DNA of 64,000 nt from Rossellomorea aquimaris (lineage in GTDB: Bacteria; Bacillota; Bacilli; Bacillales; Bacillaceae_B): positions 3,682,001-3,746,000 of the forward strand of contig NZ_CP141595.1 in the NCBI RefSeq assembly GCF_035590735.1, read 5' to 3'. Below, piece after piece: positions 1 to 8,348 of this stretch. The position numbers and the translations under genes are program-made. Numbering within the stretch: position 1 is the stretch's first letter; each line of letters opens with the position of its first letter. The notes beneath the pieces were generated by a model that had not been told where the DNA came from, did not search any database, and was given only the letters and a program-made list of their open reading frames with translations.

Positions 1-1029
1 CATAAGAAGCTTTTCTGCGAATTCCTCTGAAGACATTCCTGTTTTTTTTATGGAAGGAAAGGCATAGAATGCTCCTCCCGGGGTGTGGCAGGTCAATCCG
101 AACTCATTTAGGGAGTCAACAAAATAGTGTCGTCGATGACGATAGCTTCGCTTCATTTCCATCACATCATCCATCCCTTTATCGAGTGCCTCCACCGCAG
201 CATGCTGAGCAGGGGTGGACGCACACATCATGGCGTATTGATGAATTTTAAGTAAGGATGAAGCGATCTCTTCAGGAGCACAAATAAACCCCAGTCTCCA
301 GCCCGTCATGGCAAATCCTTTTGAGAAACCATTGATTACGAGGGTTCTTTTTCTCATGTCCTTTAAGGAAGCAATGGACACGTGGCGATGATCATAAGCA
401 AGCTCAGAGTATATCTCATCTGAAAGAACAACTAAATCATGCTTCCGAATCACCTCTGCTAATTCTTCCAGGTTCTCTCTTTCAAGGACCGTTCCCGTTG
501 GATTATTCGGCGAACAAAGTAAGACGGCTTTTGTACGTGGAGTAATTGCTGCTTCAAGTTCTTCTGCTGTGACTTTGAAGTCATTTTCGGGCTTGGTTCC
601 GACCGTTACAGCTACTCCACCTGCCAATTGCACAAGAGGTACATAGGAAACGAAGCCAGGTTCTACCACAATGACCTCATCTCCCTGGTCAATGATTGCA
701 CGCATACTGATATCAAGGGCTTGAGAGGCACCGACCGTCACAATGATTTCATCATTAGGATCGTAGTCTACGGAGTAGCCCTCTTTCATATACGCGGCAA
801 TCTTCTCCCGGAGCTCCAATAGGCCTGCGTTCGCTGTATAAGAGGTGTAGCCTTGCTCCAAGGAAAGAATCGCGGCTTCCCGCACCGTCCAGGAGGTAAT
901 GAAATCCGGTTCCCCGACTCCGAGCGATATGACCCCTTCCATATTTGCTGCCAAATCAAAGAATTTCCGGATACCGGAAGGCTTTAAGTTTTTCACAGAT
1001 TGAGATATGTAAGATGTCTTTGTTTTCAT
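1..1029 (-). CDS. alaT: Alanine transaminase AlaT (YugH), C-terminus cut by window edge
   Basis: Fold-type I PLP aminotransferase expected to interconvert pyruvate/glutamate and alanine/2-oxoglutarate in the cytoplasm. The visible 343 residues carry the substrate motif SPNNPTGT (173-180), the PLP-phenol contact D204 in SDEIY and the Schiff-base lysine K237 in NGFSKGFAMTG. The ATG overlaps the stop of the upstream Lrp-type gene by 4 bp (ATGA), so the two are translationally coupled. In B. subtilis this pair is alaR-alaT (yugG-yugH). Family assignment is firm; the substrate is inferred from synteny. The gene runs off the left edge. Confidence 0.87.
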   Translation of the reverse strand, partial: MKTKTSYISQSVKNLKPSGIRKFFDLAANMEGVISLGVGEPDFITSWTVREAAILSLEQGYTSYTANAGLLELREKIAAYMKEGYSVDYDPNDEIIVTVGASQALDISMRAIIDQGDEVIVVEPGFVSYVPLVQLAGGVAVTVGTKPENDFKVTAEELEAAITPRTKAVLLCSPNNPTGTVLERENLEELAEVIRKHDLVVLSDEIYSELAYDHRHVSIASLKDMRKRTLVINGFSKGFAMTGWRLGFICAPEEIASSLLKIHQYAMMCASTPAQHAAVEALDKGMDDVMEMKRSYRHRRHYFVDSLNEFGLTCHTPGGAFYAFPSIKKTGMSSEEFAEKLLM

Positions 1030-1526
1030 GGAGACACCACAATTCGTTTATCTTCACCATGATCACCAAAAATGGTGCCATCATGTTTGTATTTCTTCAA
1101 TTGAAAATGAGTTGTTGTAGATAATACGGAATCCAGAGTAGATAGCTTTTCAGAAACGAATGTAGCTACTTCATGCATGGTTCGGCCCTCCACCGTTACA
1201 GAAAGGTCGTATGCCCCCGACATCAGATAAACGCTTTTCACTTCTTTGTAACGATAAATACGATGGGCCACTTCATCGAATCCCACTCCCCTTTTCGGAG
1301 CGACTTTCACATCGATCATCGCCGTTACCCCTTCATGACCTTCTACTTTGGACCAATCCACAACGGAACTGTATCTGACAAGAACATTGTCTTTTTCAAG
1401 CTTTTCGATCGCATCCTCTATTTCCTCTGTTGTCACTTGAAGCATTTTCGCTATATTCTCTGTGGAAATCCTTGCATCCTTCTGTAAAATCCTTACCAAA
1501 TCAAGCTCCATTTCTCTTAGTTGCAT
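1026..1526 (-). CDS. alaR: Lrp/AsnC-family regulator AlaR (YugG)
   Basis: 166-residue transcription regulator with an N-terminal winged helix (about 8-52; ARISTENIAKML marks the HTH) and a C-terminal RAM/AsnC effector domain (about 65-145; VYLMSGAYDLSVTVEG). The start is an ATG preceded by AAGGAGG. It overlaps the aminotransferase start by 4 bp and is first in the two-gene operon. In B. subtilis the orthologue activates alaT, so self-operon control is expected. The 200-bp divergent region towards yugF should hold its operator. Confidence 0.88.
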   Translation of the reverse strand: MQLREMELDLVRILQKDARISTENIAKMLQVTTEEIEDAIEKLEKDNVLVRYSSVVDWSKVEGHEGVTAMIDVKVAPKRGVGFDEVAHRIYRYKEVKSVYLMSGAYDLSVTVEGRTMHEVATFVSEKLSTLDSVLSTTTHFQLKKYKHDGTIFGDHGEDKRIVVSP

Positions 1527-1726
1527 TCCGCTTCCTCCTTATCACCACTAAATGGTTTTATTATATCAGAAGTCACTGTTATGAAAAGAGCGTTAATCAC
1601 TTTAAGTCTATTTTCCCCATTACATCCATAATTACAATTGGATATGAGACAACTTTCAAATCGGGGTGTTAAATGCAGAAATAGGGGTAAAATATCTGTA
1701 AACTAAGCAGAGAGGAGTGACGAAGT

Positions 1727-2635
1727 ATGCAAGAACAAGATTTTGCAAAGGTGGTTCAGGTGAATGGTGCCAATGTTTACTTTGAACATCACCAGCATCC
1801 TGCAGCCACGGAAACCTTCGTCCTTCTTCATGGATTTCTATCGTCAACCTTTAGCTTTAGACGGCTTACACCTCTTTTGAAAGAAAATTATAATGTCATT
1901 TCCATCGATCTCCCTCCCTTTGGGAACAGCGAGAAGAACAATCGATTTATCTATTCTTACGACAATCTGGCCAACACGGTCATCGCCTTATTAGACCACT
2001 TGAATGTTAGCAATGTCCACTTAACGGGCCATTCAATGGGTGGTCAGATCGCTCTGAACGTGATGAAAAAAGCACCTTCCTTAGTCGAAAAGGGCGTACT
2101 ACTGTGCAGTTCCGGCTATCTCAAGAAAATGAAGTGGCCTGTCACGATGCTGAGTCATATTCCCTTTTTCCATCTGTATGTAAAACTGTGGCTTACACGA
2201 TCAGGGATACGGAATAATCTTGAAAATGTCGTACATGATTCAAAAATGATCGATGATGAAATGATGTTCGGGTATTTGAAACCATTTCTGGAGGATGATA
2301 TTTTCAAGGCATTGACAAGGATGATTCGAGATCGTGAAGGAGATTTAACGGGGAGCGATTTGCGTAACATTCAAACACCTTGCCTCCTTGTCTGGGGAGA
2401 ACATGACAGAGTGGTACCTTTATCCACGGGACATAAGCTGAAACAGGATATCCCGAACTCAAGGCTGGTGGTTTTAGAAGAAACCGGCCATCTCGTTCCC
2501 GAAGAGAAGCCTGAAGAAGTATTGGAACACATTCATGAATTTGTATCCGCTCCTCTTGAAGGAATTACAGAGGATTCACAGACACAGCCTTTATACAAAA
2601 AAGGACTTCCCCAAACGCTCATATCTGAAACGTAG
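1727..2635 (+). CDS. yugF: Alpha/beta hydrolase YugF
   Basis: 302-residue soluble alpha/beta-hydrolase. The oxyanion-hole motif is LLHGF (33-37), the nucleophile elbow GHSMGG puts the catalytic serine at S103, and D227 (GEHDRVVP) and H255 (ETGHLVPEE) complete the triad. The substrate is unknown; the fold covers esterases, C-C hydrolases and haloperoxidases. It is monocistronic, divergent from alaR, and its last codons lie inside its own terminator hairpin. The yugF name rests on the conserved yugH-yugG-yugF order. Confidence 0.85.
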   Translation: MQEQDFAKVVQVNGANVYFEHHQHPAATETFVLLHGFLSSTFSFRRLTPLLKENYNVISIDLPPFGNSEKNNRFIYSYDNLANTVIALLDHLNVSNVHLTGHSMGGQIALNVMKKAPSLVEKGVLLCSSGYLKKMKWPVTMLSHIPFFHLYVKLWLTRSGIRNNLENVVHDSKMIDDEMMFGYLKPFLEDDIFKALTRMIRDREGDLTGSDLRNIQTPCLLVWGEHDRVVPLSTGHKLKQDIPNSRLVVLEETGHLVPEEKPEEVLEHIHEFVSAPLEGITEDSQTQPLYKKGLPQTLISET

Positions 2636-2652
2636 GGGGGAAGTCCCTTTTT
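2603..2652 (+). terminator. Rho-independent terminator of yugF
   Basis: The 10-bp stem GGACTTCCCC/GGGGAAGTCC is followed by CTTTTTT. The 5' arm overlaps the last codons of yugF. Confidence 0.8.
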
Positions 2653-2822
2653 TATGTTGATTTTTATTCGAACACGATCCGCTGTTTTTGATTTGGATCA
2701 GCTTGTGTTGCCTATATTTTCTGTTAACAAGGATAAACGATAAACAAATAATTTTCATCTTTTTCAATTACATCATATGATTATATTAATCATTATTACA
2801 TATTTTGAAAGGGGACAAATTC

Positions 2823-3986
2823 GTGAGTAAATTTGAAGAAATCATCAACCGAAAGGGGTCTTCCTCTGTAAAGTGGGACCTGACGAAGACGGTGTTTGGG
2901 AGTGACGATGTTCTGCCCATGTGGGTGGCAGATATGGATTTCCTTCCGCCACAAGATGTGTTGGATGCCTTGCAGGATCGACTGAAACACGGGATCTTTG
3001 GTTACACCTTTGTTGGAGATGAAACGGCAGCAAGCATTAAGGAATGGCTCCAAAAGCGTCACGGCTGGGAAATTGAAAAAACGTGGCTCCAATACAGTCC
3101 AGGAGTCGTGCCGGCGATTTCGACCATTATTCAGGCACTTACTGTTCCGGGAGATAAAGTGCTCGTACAATCCCCTGTCTATACACCCTTTTTCAGCCTG
3201 GTTGAGGACAATGACCGGGAAATTGTAAATGCTCAACTGGATTATGATGACGGAAGTTATTCTATCGACTTTAGTGCGTTTGAGGAATCTTTAAAAACTG
3301 GTGTGAAGCTCTTCTTATTATGTAATCCACACAATCCGAGCGGTCGGGTATGGAAGAAAGAAGAGCTAATGAAAATAGCTGAGTTATGCCATCAGTACAA
3401 TGTCGTGATCGTGTCGGATGAAATTCATTCAGATCTGGTGTACGATACGCACAAGCATATTCCATTAGCATCCCTGAATGACTCGTTCCGGGATATGACG
3501 ATCACGTGCATCGCACCAAGCAAAACCTTCAACCTTGCAGGATTACAGGCTTCAGCCATGATCACTCCCAATCCGGATCTCCGGGAAAAAATCGCCGCCA
3601 TTCATAAAAAACAGGGCTTCTTCACACTCAATACGTTCGGGATTGTCGGCATGGATGCAGCCTATCGCTTTGGTGAAGCATGGCTTAAAGAAATACTTGC
3701 GTATCTGCAGGAAAACGTGAGAGTCACGAAGGAATTCATTGGAGAGCACCTGCCTGATCTCCAATTGGTGGACCCTGAAGGAACCTATTTGCTGTGGATA
3801 GATTGTACAAAGATGGAACTCTCTGATGAAGAGCTGAAGGTACGTCTATTGGACGAAGGAAAACTCGCATTGGAACCCGGAACGAAATACGGACCAGGCG
3901 GGGAAGGCTTTGTACGTATGAATATTGCCTGTCCACGAGGGACGTTGATGGAGGGATTGGAAAGATTGCGAAAAGCTTTAAGCTAA
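2823..3986 (+). CDS. patB: PatB/MalY-type cystathionine beta-lyase
   Basis: 387-residue PLP-dependent C-S lyase that cleaves cystathionine to homocysteine, pyruvate and ammonia. Diagnostic family segments are PMWVADMDF near the N-terminus, CNPHNPSGR, SDEIHSDL and the PLP lysine K234 in APSKTFNLAG; EPGTKYGPGGEGF follows near the C-terminus. GTG at 2823 was chosen because AAAGGGG sits about 8 bases upstream and the protein then begins like B. subtilis PatB; a TTG at 2805 overlaps the ribosome binding site region and was rejected. It is a single-gene unit with a strong terminator. Confidence 0.9.
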   Translation: MSKFEEIINRKGSSSVKWDLTKTVFGSDDVLPMWVADMDFLPPQDVLDALQDRLKHGIFGYTFVGDETAASIKEWLQKRHGWEIEKTWLQYSPGVVPAISTIIQALTVPGDKVLVQSPVYTPFFSLVEDNDREIVNAQLDYDDGSYSIDFSAFEESLKTGVKLFLLCNPHNPSGRVWKKEELMKIAELCHQYNVVIVSDEIHSDLVYDTHKHIPLASLNDSFRDMTITCIAPSKTFNLAGLQASAMITPNPDLREKIAAIHKKQGFFTLNTFGIVGMDAAYRFGEAWLKEILAYLQENVRVTKEFIGEHLPDLQLVDPEGTYLLWIDCTKMELSDEELKVRLLDEGKLALEPGTKYGPGGEGFVRMNIACPRGTLMEGLERLRKALS

Positions 3987-3990
3987 TATT

Positions 3991-4030
3991 AAAAACGGGA
4001 AGAGTTGCCGGCAACTCTTCCCGTTTTTTT
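3991..4030 (+). terminator. Terminator of patB
   Basis: Perfect inverted repeat CGGGAAGAGTTGCC/GGCAACTCTTCCCG followed by seven T residues. A-rich bases on the left may also let it stop transcripts from the sodC side. Confidence 0.85.
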
Positions 4031-4225
4031 GTTTTACAGGGTGGAAATCGCTTTGATGATCGATTGGATTTTCTTTTTATCAGCTGAAAGTGGTAAAAAA
4101 TGGATGTACTCAATTTCTGTTGTTTTGATTAATAAAGGACCAATTCTATGTGTTTTGGGTTGATAAAATGGGGCAAGCACTAAAATGAGTGGTCATATGG
4201 AATGACATTGGTGGGGATAGAGGGA

Positions 4226-4340
4226 TTTATTTTCAACTTCTGCACTTTTATTTTCAATATCCGTGTTTTATTTTCAACTTTTACACTTTTATTTTCAACT
4301 CTTCAATTATAGTTTCAACTCTTCAATTATAGTTTCAACT
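4226..4340. repeat. Degenerate tandem TTTATTTTCAACT repeat
   Basis: Four blocks of TTTATTTTCAA(CT) spaced about 20 bp apart are followed by two exact copies of a 20-bp CTTCAATTATAGTTTCAACT-like unit. The region is AT-rich and non-coding, between the convergent patB and sodC genes. Confidence 0.7.
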
Positions 4341-4343
4341 TTT

Positions 4344-4383
4344 TTGTACCAGGTACAATCCAAGTCATTTGTACCTGGTACAA
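4344..4383. repeat. Inverted pair of TTGTACCAGGTACAA boxes
   Basis: Two 15-bp boxes are reverse complements of each other, separated by 10 bp, and each is itself near-palindromic (GTACC-A/T-GGTAC). No U-tract follows on either strand, so it is not a standard terminator. It lies just beyond the 3' end of sodC. Confidence 0.7.
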
Positions 4384-4409
4384 AATTTGCTGCAAACCGG
4401 CAACTTCCT

Positions 4410-4940
4410 CTACTTCTTCTTATCACTCACAATTTCCCCGCAGGCAATACGTTTACCGGAATCGCCAGAAGGCTGCGTCATGCCATCATCCTTGTTTTCA
4501 TCAATGATCAAAGAAGTGCCTTCTTTTGTAAAAAGAGATGTCTTCCCTTTCGTCAAGGTGACCCCTCCTGCCATCAGTTTTGCCTTTGTTGTCCCGGCAT
4601 CATCCACGATGATATTAGGCAGGTCTCCTCCATGGGCCCCTTCAGGATGAAGAAGTCCATGTTTGGTGTCATCCGGATTGAAGTGATTCCCCGCAGATAC
4701 AAAATCCGGACGTTTACATACGCCTTTTTCGTGGATATGAATCCCATGCTCACCCGGGGGCAAACCTTCAAGGTCCAAGCCGACTTCCACTCCATCTGCT
4801 TTCTCTTGCAGGGTCGCTTTCCCAAGTGAATCCCCGTTCTCATTTTTTATATCCACTTCGACCTTTTTAGGGTTTTCAATGGCACATGCCCCAAGCAAAA
4901 CACTCATCATGATCATATATAATAGTGATATTTTTTTCAT
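4410..4940 (-). CDS. sodC: SodC-like Cu/Zn superoxide dismutase lipoprotein
   Basis: 176-residue secreted lipoprotein: signal peptide with lipobox LGAC (lipid cysteine C19), then a Cu/Zn-SOD domain. The start at 4940 has GGAGGAAG upstream; a longer frame lacks this. HIH (H68, H70), the bridging GNH (H86), H94, H103 and D106 (zinc site) and both disulfide cysteines (C75, and C in RIACG) are present. The position of the last copper histidine, normally in an IIHxxxDD context, is aspartate here (D147 in SLIIDENKDD), so dismutase activity is uncertain. B. subtilis YojM is a comparable SodC-like protein with altered copper ligands. Attachment to the outer membrane face is expected. Confidence 0.85.
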   Translation of the reverse strand: MKKISLLYMIMMSVLLGACAIENPKKVEVDIKNENGDSLGKATLQEKADGVEVGLDLEGLPPGEHGIHIHEKGVCKRPDFVSAGNHFNPDDTKHGLLHPEGAHGGDLPNIIVDDAGTTKAKLMAGGVTLTKGKTSLFTKEGTSLIIDENKDDGMTQPSGDSGKRIACGEIVSDKKK

Positions 4941-5071
4941 TTCGCACTTCCTCCAAATTTGCATACTCTTCCCCCATTGTTGACGTTTGAGGGAAAAAGT
5001 ATTCCTCTTTTTCACCCAAAGAAGCTAATGGGTCAGAGGCGGTAGTAGATGAAAGTAGTGTTGAATCAATA

Positions 5072-5104
5072 CAAAAAAAACACGCCTATACATTTAAGCG
5101 TGTC
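5072..5104 (-). terminator. Terminator of the small membrane-protein gene
   Basis: On the minus strand ACACGC and GCGTGT flank a 13-nt loop and are followed by T8. It lies 10 bp beyond the stop at 5114. Confidence 0.7.
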
Positions 5105-5113
5105 TCACTCTTT

Positions 5114-5317
5114 TCATTCTGTTTCCCTTTTATGCTGACCCGCTTCCTCTTCCATCTTCTTCGTCTTCAATTCTTCACGTTTTGAAACCTTTATAATTAA
5201 ACGGAACGTCAATAAGGCAGCTATTAAGAAGATGGCCATTGTAATGCTTGCAGGGATATATTCCGACTTATCTTCAGGAAAGTATAGAAATAAATTTAAT
5301 ACATAAGAAGAAAGCAT
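5114..5317 (-). CDS. Small single-span membrane protein, unknown function
   Basis: 67 residues: a short N-terminal segment, one membrane helix (about 24-43, ITMAIFLIAALLTFRLII), then a highly charged Lys/Glu-rich tail facing the cytoplasm by the positive-inside rule. An AAAGGAG site precedes the ATG and a terminator follows, so the gene is probably real. I do not recognise the family. Confidence 0.65.
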   Translation of the reverse strand: MLSSYVLNLFLYFPEDKSEYIPASITMAIFLIAALLTFRLIIKVSKREELKTKKMEEEAGQHKRETE

Positions 5318-5537
5318 CGTAAGCTCCTTTCAAAAAACAAACTATTCGTCTATTATACCAACACTGTAAAGGACAAACCAACTTGAAATCGGCACGTTTT
5401 TAACGATTTATTGAACATGCCCTGTAACAAGCCTCGACAATTTCCGAGGAAATATACGTTTACCCTAGTAGAGCCTCCATTAAAAAAAGGCTCTTTTCGC
5501 AAATATTGTTATTTTCTACCACGGAATCTGCCAGGGG

Positions 5538-5701
5538 TCTGTCAACCAGCCTATGCTGGATGGTGAGGGGGAACTGCTCCGCTTGCAGCTAGCGTTCGGC
5601 CGAGCCTCATCAGCTTAGCCGAAAGGGGTCTCGGCACGCCCGAAATCCGCCGGAGTCTGCGCAGTTCCCCTCACCATCTTAAACAGAATTTTCTTGACAG
5701 A
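5538..5701. repeat. Type 1 long palindromic repeat, copy 1
   Basis: Outer stem TCTGTCA/TGACAGA encloses the inner arms GATGGTGAGGGG...CCCCTCACCATC (5559-5678) and GCGTTCGGCCGAG/CTCGGCACGCC-like internal arms. Homologous copies lie at 35252-35415 and 55490-55649. Non-coding. Confidence 0.8.
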
Positions 5702-5837
5702 GCTTCAAGGTGTGCAAGAAAACAAAGTAACTAAAAAAATAATTCTTTTTTCTGAAAAGGAAATCAATCTCTACTTACCTTAAATGAGATTGTTTGCTGA
5801 AAATCTGGTTTGAATTGTTTTCCATTAAGGATTCATC

Positions 5838-6140
5838 TTCAGAAAGTTGATTCTCGCTGCAGGATGCTCGACTCCTGCGAGAATAGCTGGACAGTACGAA
5901 AAGCGGAGGGGCTTTGCCCAGGGGGGACAAGCATAAGACGAGTCTGCCGGAAAGGCGCTCTTTGCCTTTTTGGCAGACTTGGCTTATGACCTCGAGCCCC
6001 TAAGCCCCGTAGCTGGACAGATGAGACCCCGGAGGCGCAGCCGAGGAGGCTCACCGCCAGCTCCGCGGGAAGCGAGCATCCTGGAGCGGAAATCCACTAT
6101 TACTTTCTCTTCTACAATAAGCAACAAACTTTACGAAAAG
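5838..6140. repeat. Type 3 palindromic repeat carrying an inserted 123-bp hairpin unit
   Basis: The right half (about 6020-6140), read on the minus strand, matches 30582-30700 closely, including the flank GTAAAGTTTGTTGC and the core GATTTCCGCTCCAGGATGCT. The left half (5838-5895) starts with a related GCAGGATGCTCG arm. Between the halves sits one copy of the unit that forms the tandem array at 28866-29370. Confidence 0.75.
5897..6019. repeat. Single copy of the ~126-bp AAAGCGGAGG hairpin unit
   Basis: Starts CGAAAAGCGGAGG and ends AGCTGGACA like the units at 28866-29370. Its variable arms differ (GGGGCT/AGCCCC and GTCTGCC/GGCAGAC) but still pair. Confidence 0.8.
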
Positions 6141-6143
6141 AGC

Positions 6144-6183
6144 AAAAAAAAGAGCCCTAAACCTCAAATAGGTTTATAGCTCT
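6144..6183 (-). terminator. Terminator of the cyclophilin gene
   Basis: On the minus strand AGAGCTATAAACCT pairs with AGGTTTAGGGCTCT and is followed by T8, just past the stop at 6191. Confidence 0.75.
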
Positions 6184-6190
6184 CTCACTA

Positions 6191-6931
6191 CTATTTTACA
6201 ACCTTAATATTTTCAATCACGACATCTTCTTTCGGAAGATCATTCGCACCAACTTCTACATTGGCAATTTCATCGACAATGTCCATTCCTTCAACCACGT
6301 GACCAAAGACCGTATGTTTTTGATCAAGCCAAGGTGTTCCGCCATTCTTCATATAAGCTTCTGTGATTTCTGCAGGGAAACCAGCTGACTTCATTTGCTC
6401 TTCAAATTGTGGATCTATGTCATCTTTTTGTACGATGAAGAATTGACTTCCATTCGAATCCGGGCCGGCATTGGCCATGGAAAGAGCACCACGAAGGTTG
6501 AATAATTCAGGTGAGAATTCATCTTCAAAGGATTCACCATAAATACTTTCTCCACCCGTGCCGTTTCCATTCGGGTCTCCCCCCTGGATCATGAAGTCTT
6601 TGATTACTCGGTGGAATTTAAGTCCGTCATAATAACCGTTCTCACTATGAGTGATAAAGTTCTCGACGGTTTTAGGTGCCTGCTCAGGGAAAAGCTTGAT
6701 CTTAATCGTTCCCATCGAGGTTTTCATCTCTACCAATTTTTCGTTTTCAGCAACTTCTGTTGTAAGCTGAGGGTATGTCATTGTGTCATCTCCTTTGGAT
6801 TCTTCTGCCGAATTCTTCTTTTCTTCTGTTTGTTGCGTTTCTTCTTTAGCGGTATCTTCCTTCTCTGTTTGTCCACAAGAGGCAAGTACTAAACCTAATA
6901 AACACAGGCTTACAATCATCAAACGCTTCAT
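6191..6931 (-). CDS. Cyclophilin-type peptidyl-prolyl isomerase lipoprotein
   Basis: 246-residue exported lipoprotein. The signal peptide ends in LASC; a Glu/Lys/Thr-rich linker (about 20-55) precedes a cyclophilin domain with the catalytic arginine in FHRVIKDFMIQGGD, the MANAGPDSNGSQFFI core, and the W in GTPWLDQKHTVFG. The start at 6931 has GGAGGTACATAT upstream. It should catalyse prolyl isomerisation of proteins folding outside the membrane. B. subtilis PpiB is cytoplasmic and shorter, so I leave the symbol blank. Monocistronic. Confidence 0.88.
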   Translation of the reverse strand: MKRLMIVSLCLLGLVLASCGQTEKEDTAKEETQQTEEKKNSAEESKGDDTMTYPQLTTEVAENEKLVEMKTSMGTIKIKLFPEQAPKTVENFITHSENGYYDGLKFHRVIKDFMIQGGDPNGNGTGGESIYGESFEDEFSPELFNLRGALSMANAGPDSNGSQFFIVQKDDIDPQFEEQMKSAGFPAEITEAYMKNGGTPWLDQKHTVFGHVVEGMDIVDEIANVEVGANDLPKEDVVIENIKVVK

Positions 6932-7026
6932 ATATGTACCTCCACATGTTACCTTTATAGTAGTTCTTTCACCATTCATTCCGCTTTCATTATAATAAAG
7001 ATTGAAGGATTAGAGGAGGTTTTTTT

Positions 7027-7425
7027 ATGAAAAACATACAAATTGGTGATTATGTCACAGCTTTTTATAAGACGGGCAAGTATATCGGGGAAGTAACCGG
7101 AGAGCGGCCAGGTGCCTATGTTGTGAAGATACTCTCCGTCTTGAAGCATCCACGGCAAGGCGATTTACATAATCCCCAGGAAGTGGACGTTCCACTGTTT
7201 CACGAACGAAAAGCCCTTGCGCACCGCGAGCAGGCGAATATGCCGGAGAAGATGGTGAAGCCGTTTGAAGGGAACATTCCAGATTATAACGAATCACTCG
7301 TCTCTGCATACCTTACTCTGAAGAAAGAGCTGGAAGAAGACCCAACCCCTCACGCCCAAAAGAGCCTTGAAACGCTCCAATCGATCCAGAGAGAATACGA
7401 ACTGATGTACAGCCTGACATTTTAA
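7027..7425 (+). CDS. kapB: KapB, kinase-associated lipoprotein B family
   Basis: 132 residues beginning with a small beta-barrel-like segment (IGDYVTAFYKTGKYIGEV, SVLKHPRQGDLHNP) typical of the KapB family. In B. subtilis KapB is needed for the KinB route into the sporulation phosphorelay. No lipobox or signal peptide is visible here, despite the historical lipoprotein name. The ATG follows TAGAGGAGG. It lies convergent to kapD, the same pair found together in other bacilli. Confidence 0.82.
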   Translation: MKNIQIGDYVTAFYKTGKYIGEVTGERPGAYVVKILSVLKHPRQGDLHNPQEVDVPLFHERKALAHREQANMPEKMVKPFEGNIPDYNESLVSAYLTLKKELEEDPTPHAQKSLETLQSIQREYELMYSLTF

Positions 7426-7430
7426 ACAGA

Positions 7431-7467
7431 GATGAGGGACGGACCACAGGAAGGTCCGTCCCTCATC
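7431..7467. terminator. Hairpin between kapB and kapD
   Basis: Perfect 15-bp stem GATGAGGGACGGACC with a 7-nt loop and no clear U-tract on either strand. It sits between convergent stops, so a shared terminator is likely. Its core AGGGACGGACC recurs in the hairpin at 31606. Confidence 0.6.
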
Positions 7468-7470
7468 TCG

Positions 7471-8091
7471 TTACGCAAGCTGGTTGTAAAACTTGGACAG
7501 GTCTATTCTCTCCCCGATGGTGGTTGGTTCAGCTTTATCGAGGTATTTTTTGTCTTTTTCGACCAGGTTGTAGATATGGTGGGTGGTGAGGGCATCATCT
7601 AAAGCTTTATGATGCTTTCCGACTCCTTCCCTCCCGTATTCCTGGACTGCTTTCCATAGCCCCGTTTGATTTTGATCACCAAAGAATCGTTTATATTCCA
7701 TGGACAAGTCGACGAATTGAGCTTGGAAAGGAAATGGAATGCCGGACTGGGCACAGTTATCACGCAGTACCTTCATATCCATGTTTCCCCACGTCACTAC
7801 TTTGTCGATCCCTCTTGCATTCAACCCGGAAAAATAGTCAATCAAACATTGAAATGAGATTCCCGAATCGACTTCCTGCTGGTTAATCGATAAGAACCGT
7901 TTACAGCGGTTGGTCAGTTTGGGAAACGCAGTCGGTTTCACATAAGATGAAAACGAATTGGACACTTTCCCTTTCTCAACCACAACTACACCGGCTTCAA
8001 TAATCTCAGGAAAAAAACCTTTGGGGACTCTATGTCGTTCCGGCATAGAAAACTCAAAATCTATAAACACAAGCTGTTCCGGTTTCGCCAC
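7471..8091 (-). CDS. kapD: KapD, exonuclease-fold inhibitor of the KinA pathway
   Basis: 206-residue DEDDh 3'-5' exonuclease-type protein: D11 and E13 (FIDFEF), D105 (WGNMDMKVL), H161 and D166 (KHHKALDDA). In B. subtilis overexpressed KapD inhibits the KinA route to Spo0A phosphorylation; its nuclease substrate is not established. Segments such as PKGFFPEII and NQTGLWKA match the KapD subgroup. It is divergent from the MFS gene and convergent with kapB. Confidence 0.88.
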   Translation of the reverse strand: MAKPEQLVFIDFEFSMPERHRVPKGFFPEIIEAGVVVVEKGKVSNSFSSYVKPTAFPKLTNRCKRFLSINQQEVDSGISFQCLIDYFSGLNARGIDKVVTWGNMDMKVLRDNCAQSGIPFPFQAQFVDLSMEYKRFFGDQNQTGLWKAVQEYGREGVGKHHKALDDALTTHHIYNLVEKDKKYLDKAEPTTIGERIDLSKFYNQLA

Positions 8092-8348
8092 TATACTCCC
8101 TCCTCAAAATCTAGATAAGACCCCAATTTATATATAATAAAAAAAGATTCATAATAAAAATAAAATCGGTACTTACTCCAATTTCCCACACTTCTTATTC
8201 TTACATTATATCATGATGAACCTATAAATTATGACTAATTCCCGGTTTTCCCCGTGAATAAAAGTTATTCGGTGGACTGGAGTCTCAATCTTTAATAAAA
8301 TGAATATTTAGGTATTCGAAATAAAAATTCATACAGAAGGTGTTAACC

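Noticed and set aside
2805..2822. TTG start of patB at 2805
   Set aside because: It overlaps the ribosome binding region; GTG 2823 has correct spacing and the homologous N-terminus.
4263..4829. 188-residue plus-strand ORF
   Set aside because: Starts in the AT-rich tandem repeat and runs antisense through sodC.
5839..6179. Short ORFs on both strands in the repeat region
   Set aside because: They lie within palindromic repeats and have no binding sites or homology.
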